In this document: positions 33,714 through 33,782 of the stretch, piece after piece | How positions within the stretch are numbered: the stretch's first letter is position 1 | Layout: every line of letters starts with the position of its first letter | Assembly: GCF_014646155.1 (NCBI RefSeq) | Contig: NZ_BMMX01000052.1 | Span: forward strand, 1-33,782 | Direction of reading: 5' to 3' | DNA length: 33,782 nt | Source of the DNA: Mangrovihabitans endophyticus | Lineage (GTDB): Bacteria; Actinomycetota; Actinomycetes; Mycobacteriales; Micromonosporaceae | Made by a program: the position numbers and the translations under genes | The notes under the pieces: model-generated | The model's input: only the letters and a program-made list of their open reading frames with translations | What the model was told of the DNA's origin: nothing | The model's database searches: none

Positions 33714-33740
33714 CGGGCGGGCGGGGCGGGGCGGGGCGGG
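33714..33740 (+). other. G-rich tract with G-quadruplex potential
   Basis: Six successive GGG or GGGG runs are separated by single C bases on the plus strand. Such spacing permits four-stranded G structures. It is in a gene-free stretch at the right edge, and no neighbouring promoter can be identified. Confidence 0.5.
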
Positions 33741-33782
33741 CCTGGCCGGGCCTGGGCGGGGCAGGCGCGGGCACGGCAGGCG

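Noticed and set aside
33343..33774. A 143-codon minus-strand frame across the 8-bp repeats
   Set aside because: Its sequence is a translation of the minisatellite and G-rich tract, without a ribosome-binding site or conserved motif.

Overview
The window is very GC-rich DNA with strong G/C third-position bias, many GTG starts and several GTGA stop/start overlaps. This points to an actinomycete. A chemoreceptor with a nitrate-sensing-type input domain, lineage-typical two-component and LAL regulators, and secreted glycan enzymes suggest Micromonosporaceae, perhaps an Actinoplanes-like organism with motile spores. That taxonomic step is inference. No tRNA, rRNA, CRISPR array, transposase or phage gene was found.

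Layout. Positions 1-872 hold a Ser/Thr protein kinase running off the left edge (minus). Divergent from it is a secreted pyroglutamyl-peptidase-like protein whose catalytic Cys position is Ser (973-2349). A DUF1800/DUF1501 pair (2433-4975) and a TerC-type membrane protein (5092-6096) follow. On the minus strand, 13146-6134 is a two-gene unit: a 2060-residue caspase-like/STAND NTPase/WD40 protein, with about 28 blade-like repeats, translationally coupled to an alpha/beta hydrolase. A strong hairpin separates it from an upstream 81-residue protein gene. A LAL-type LuxR regulator occupies 13678-16458.

From 24548 down to 16742 lies an envelope export and signalling cluster, all minus: adaptor 2, an OmpR-type response regulator, its histidine kinase, adaptor 1, a MacB-type ATPase, a permease and a small membrane-anchored protein. 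A lipoprotein gene (24738-25334) diverges from adaptor 2. Their shared promoter region contains two mirrored arrays of three CTCGGA boxes spaced exactly 11 bp. Two more boxes, 22 bp apart, lie in front of adaptor 1. This suggests one response regulator controls both adaptors and the lipoprotein.

The right part holds an orphan pseudo-receiver protein (25438-25899), a cytoplasmic GH3 glycosidase (26088-28523), a histidine phosphatase (28611-29186), a methyl-accepting chemotaxis protein (29366-31330) and a secreted GH76 enzyme with a duplicated Asp-box module (31390-33261). Positions 33262-33782 carry no credible gene, only a promoter-like stretch, an 8-bp minisatellite, a 160-bp nested palindrome and a G-rich tract.

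The most notable points are the caspase-STAND-WD40/hydrolase unit as a candidate immunity or cell-death system, the 11-bp phased operator arrays, and tandem duplication of the stop-codon region at three separate minus-strand gene ends.
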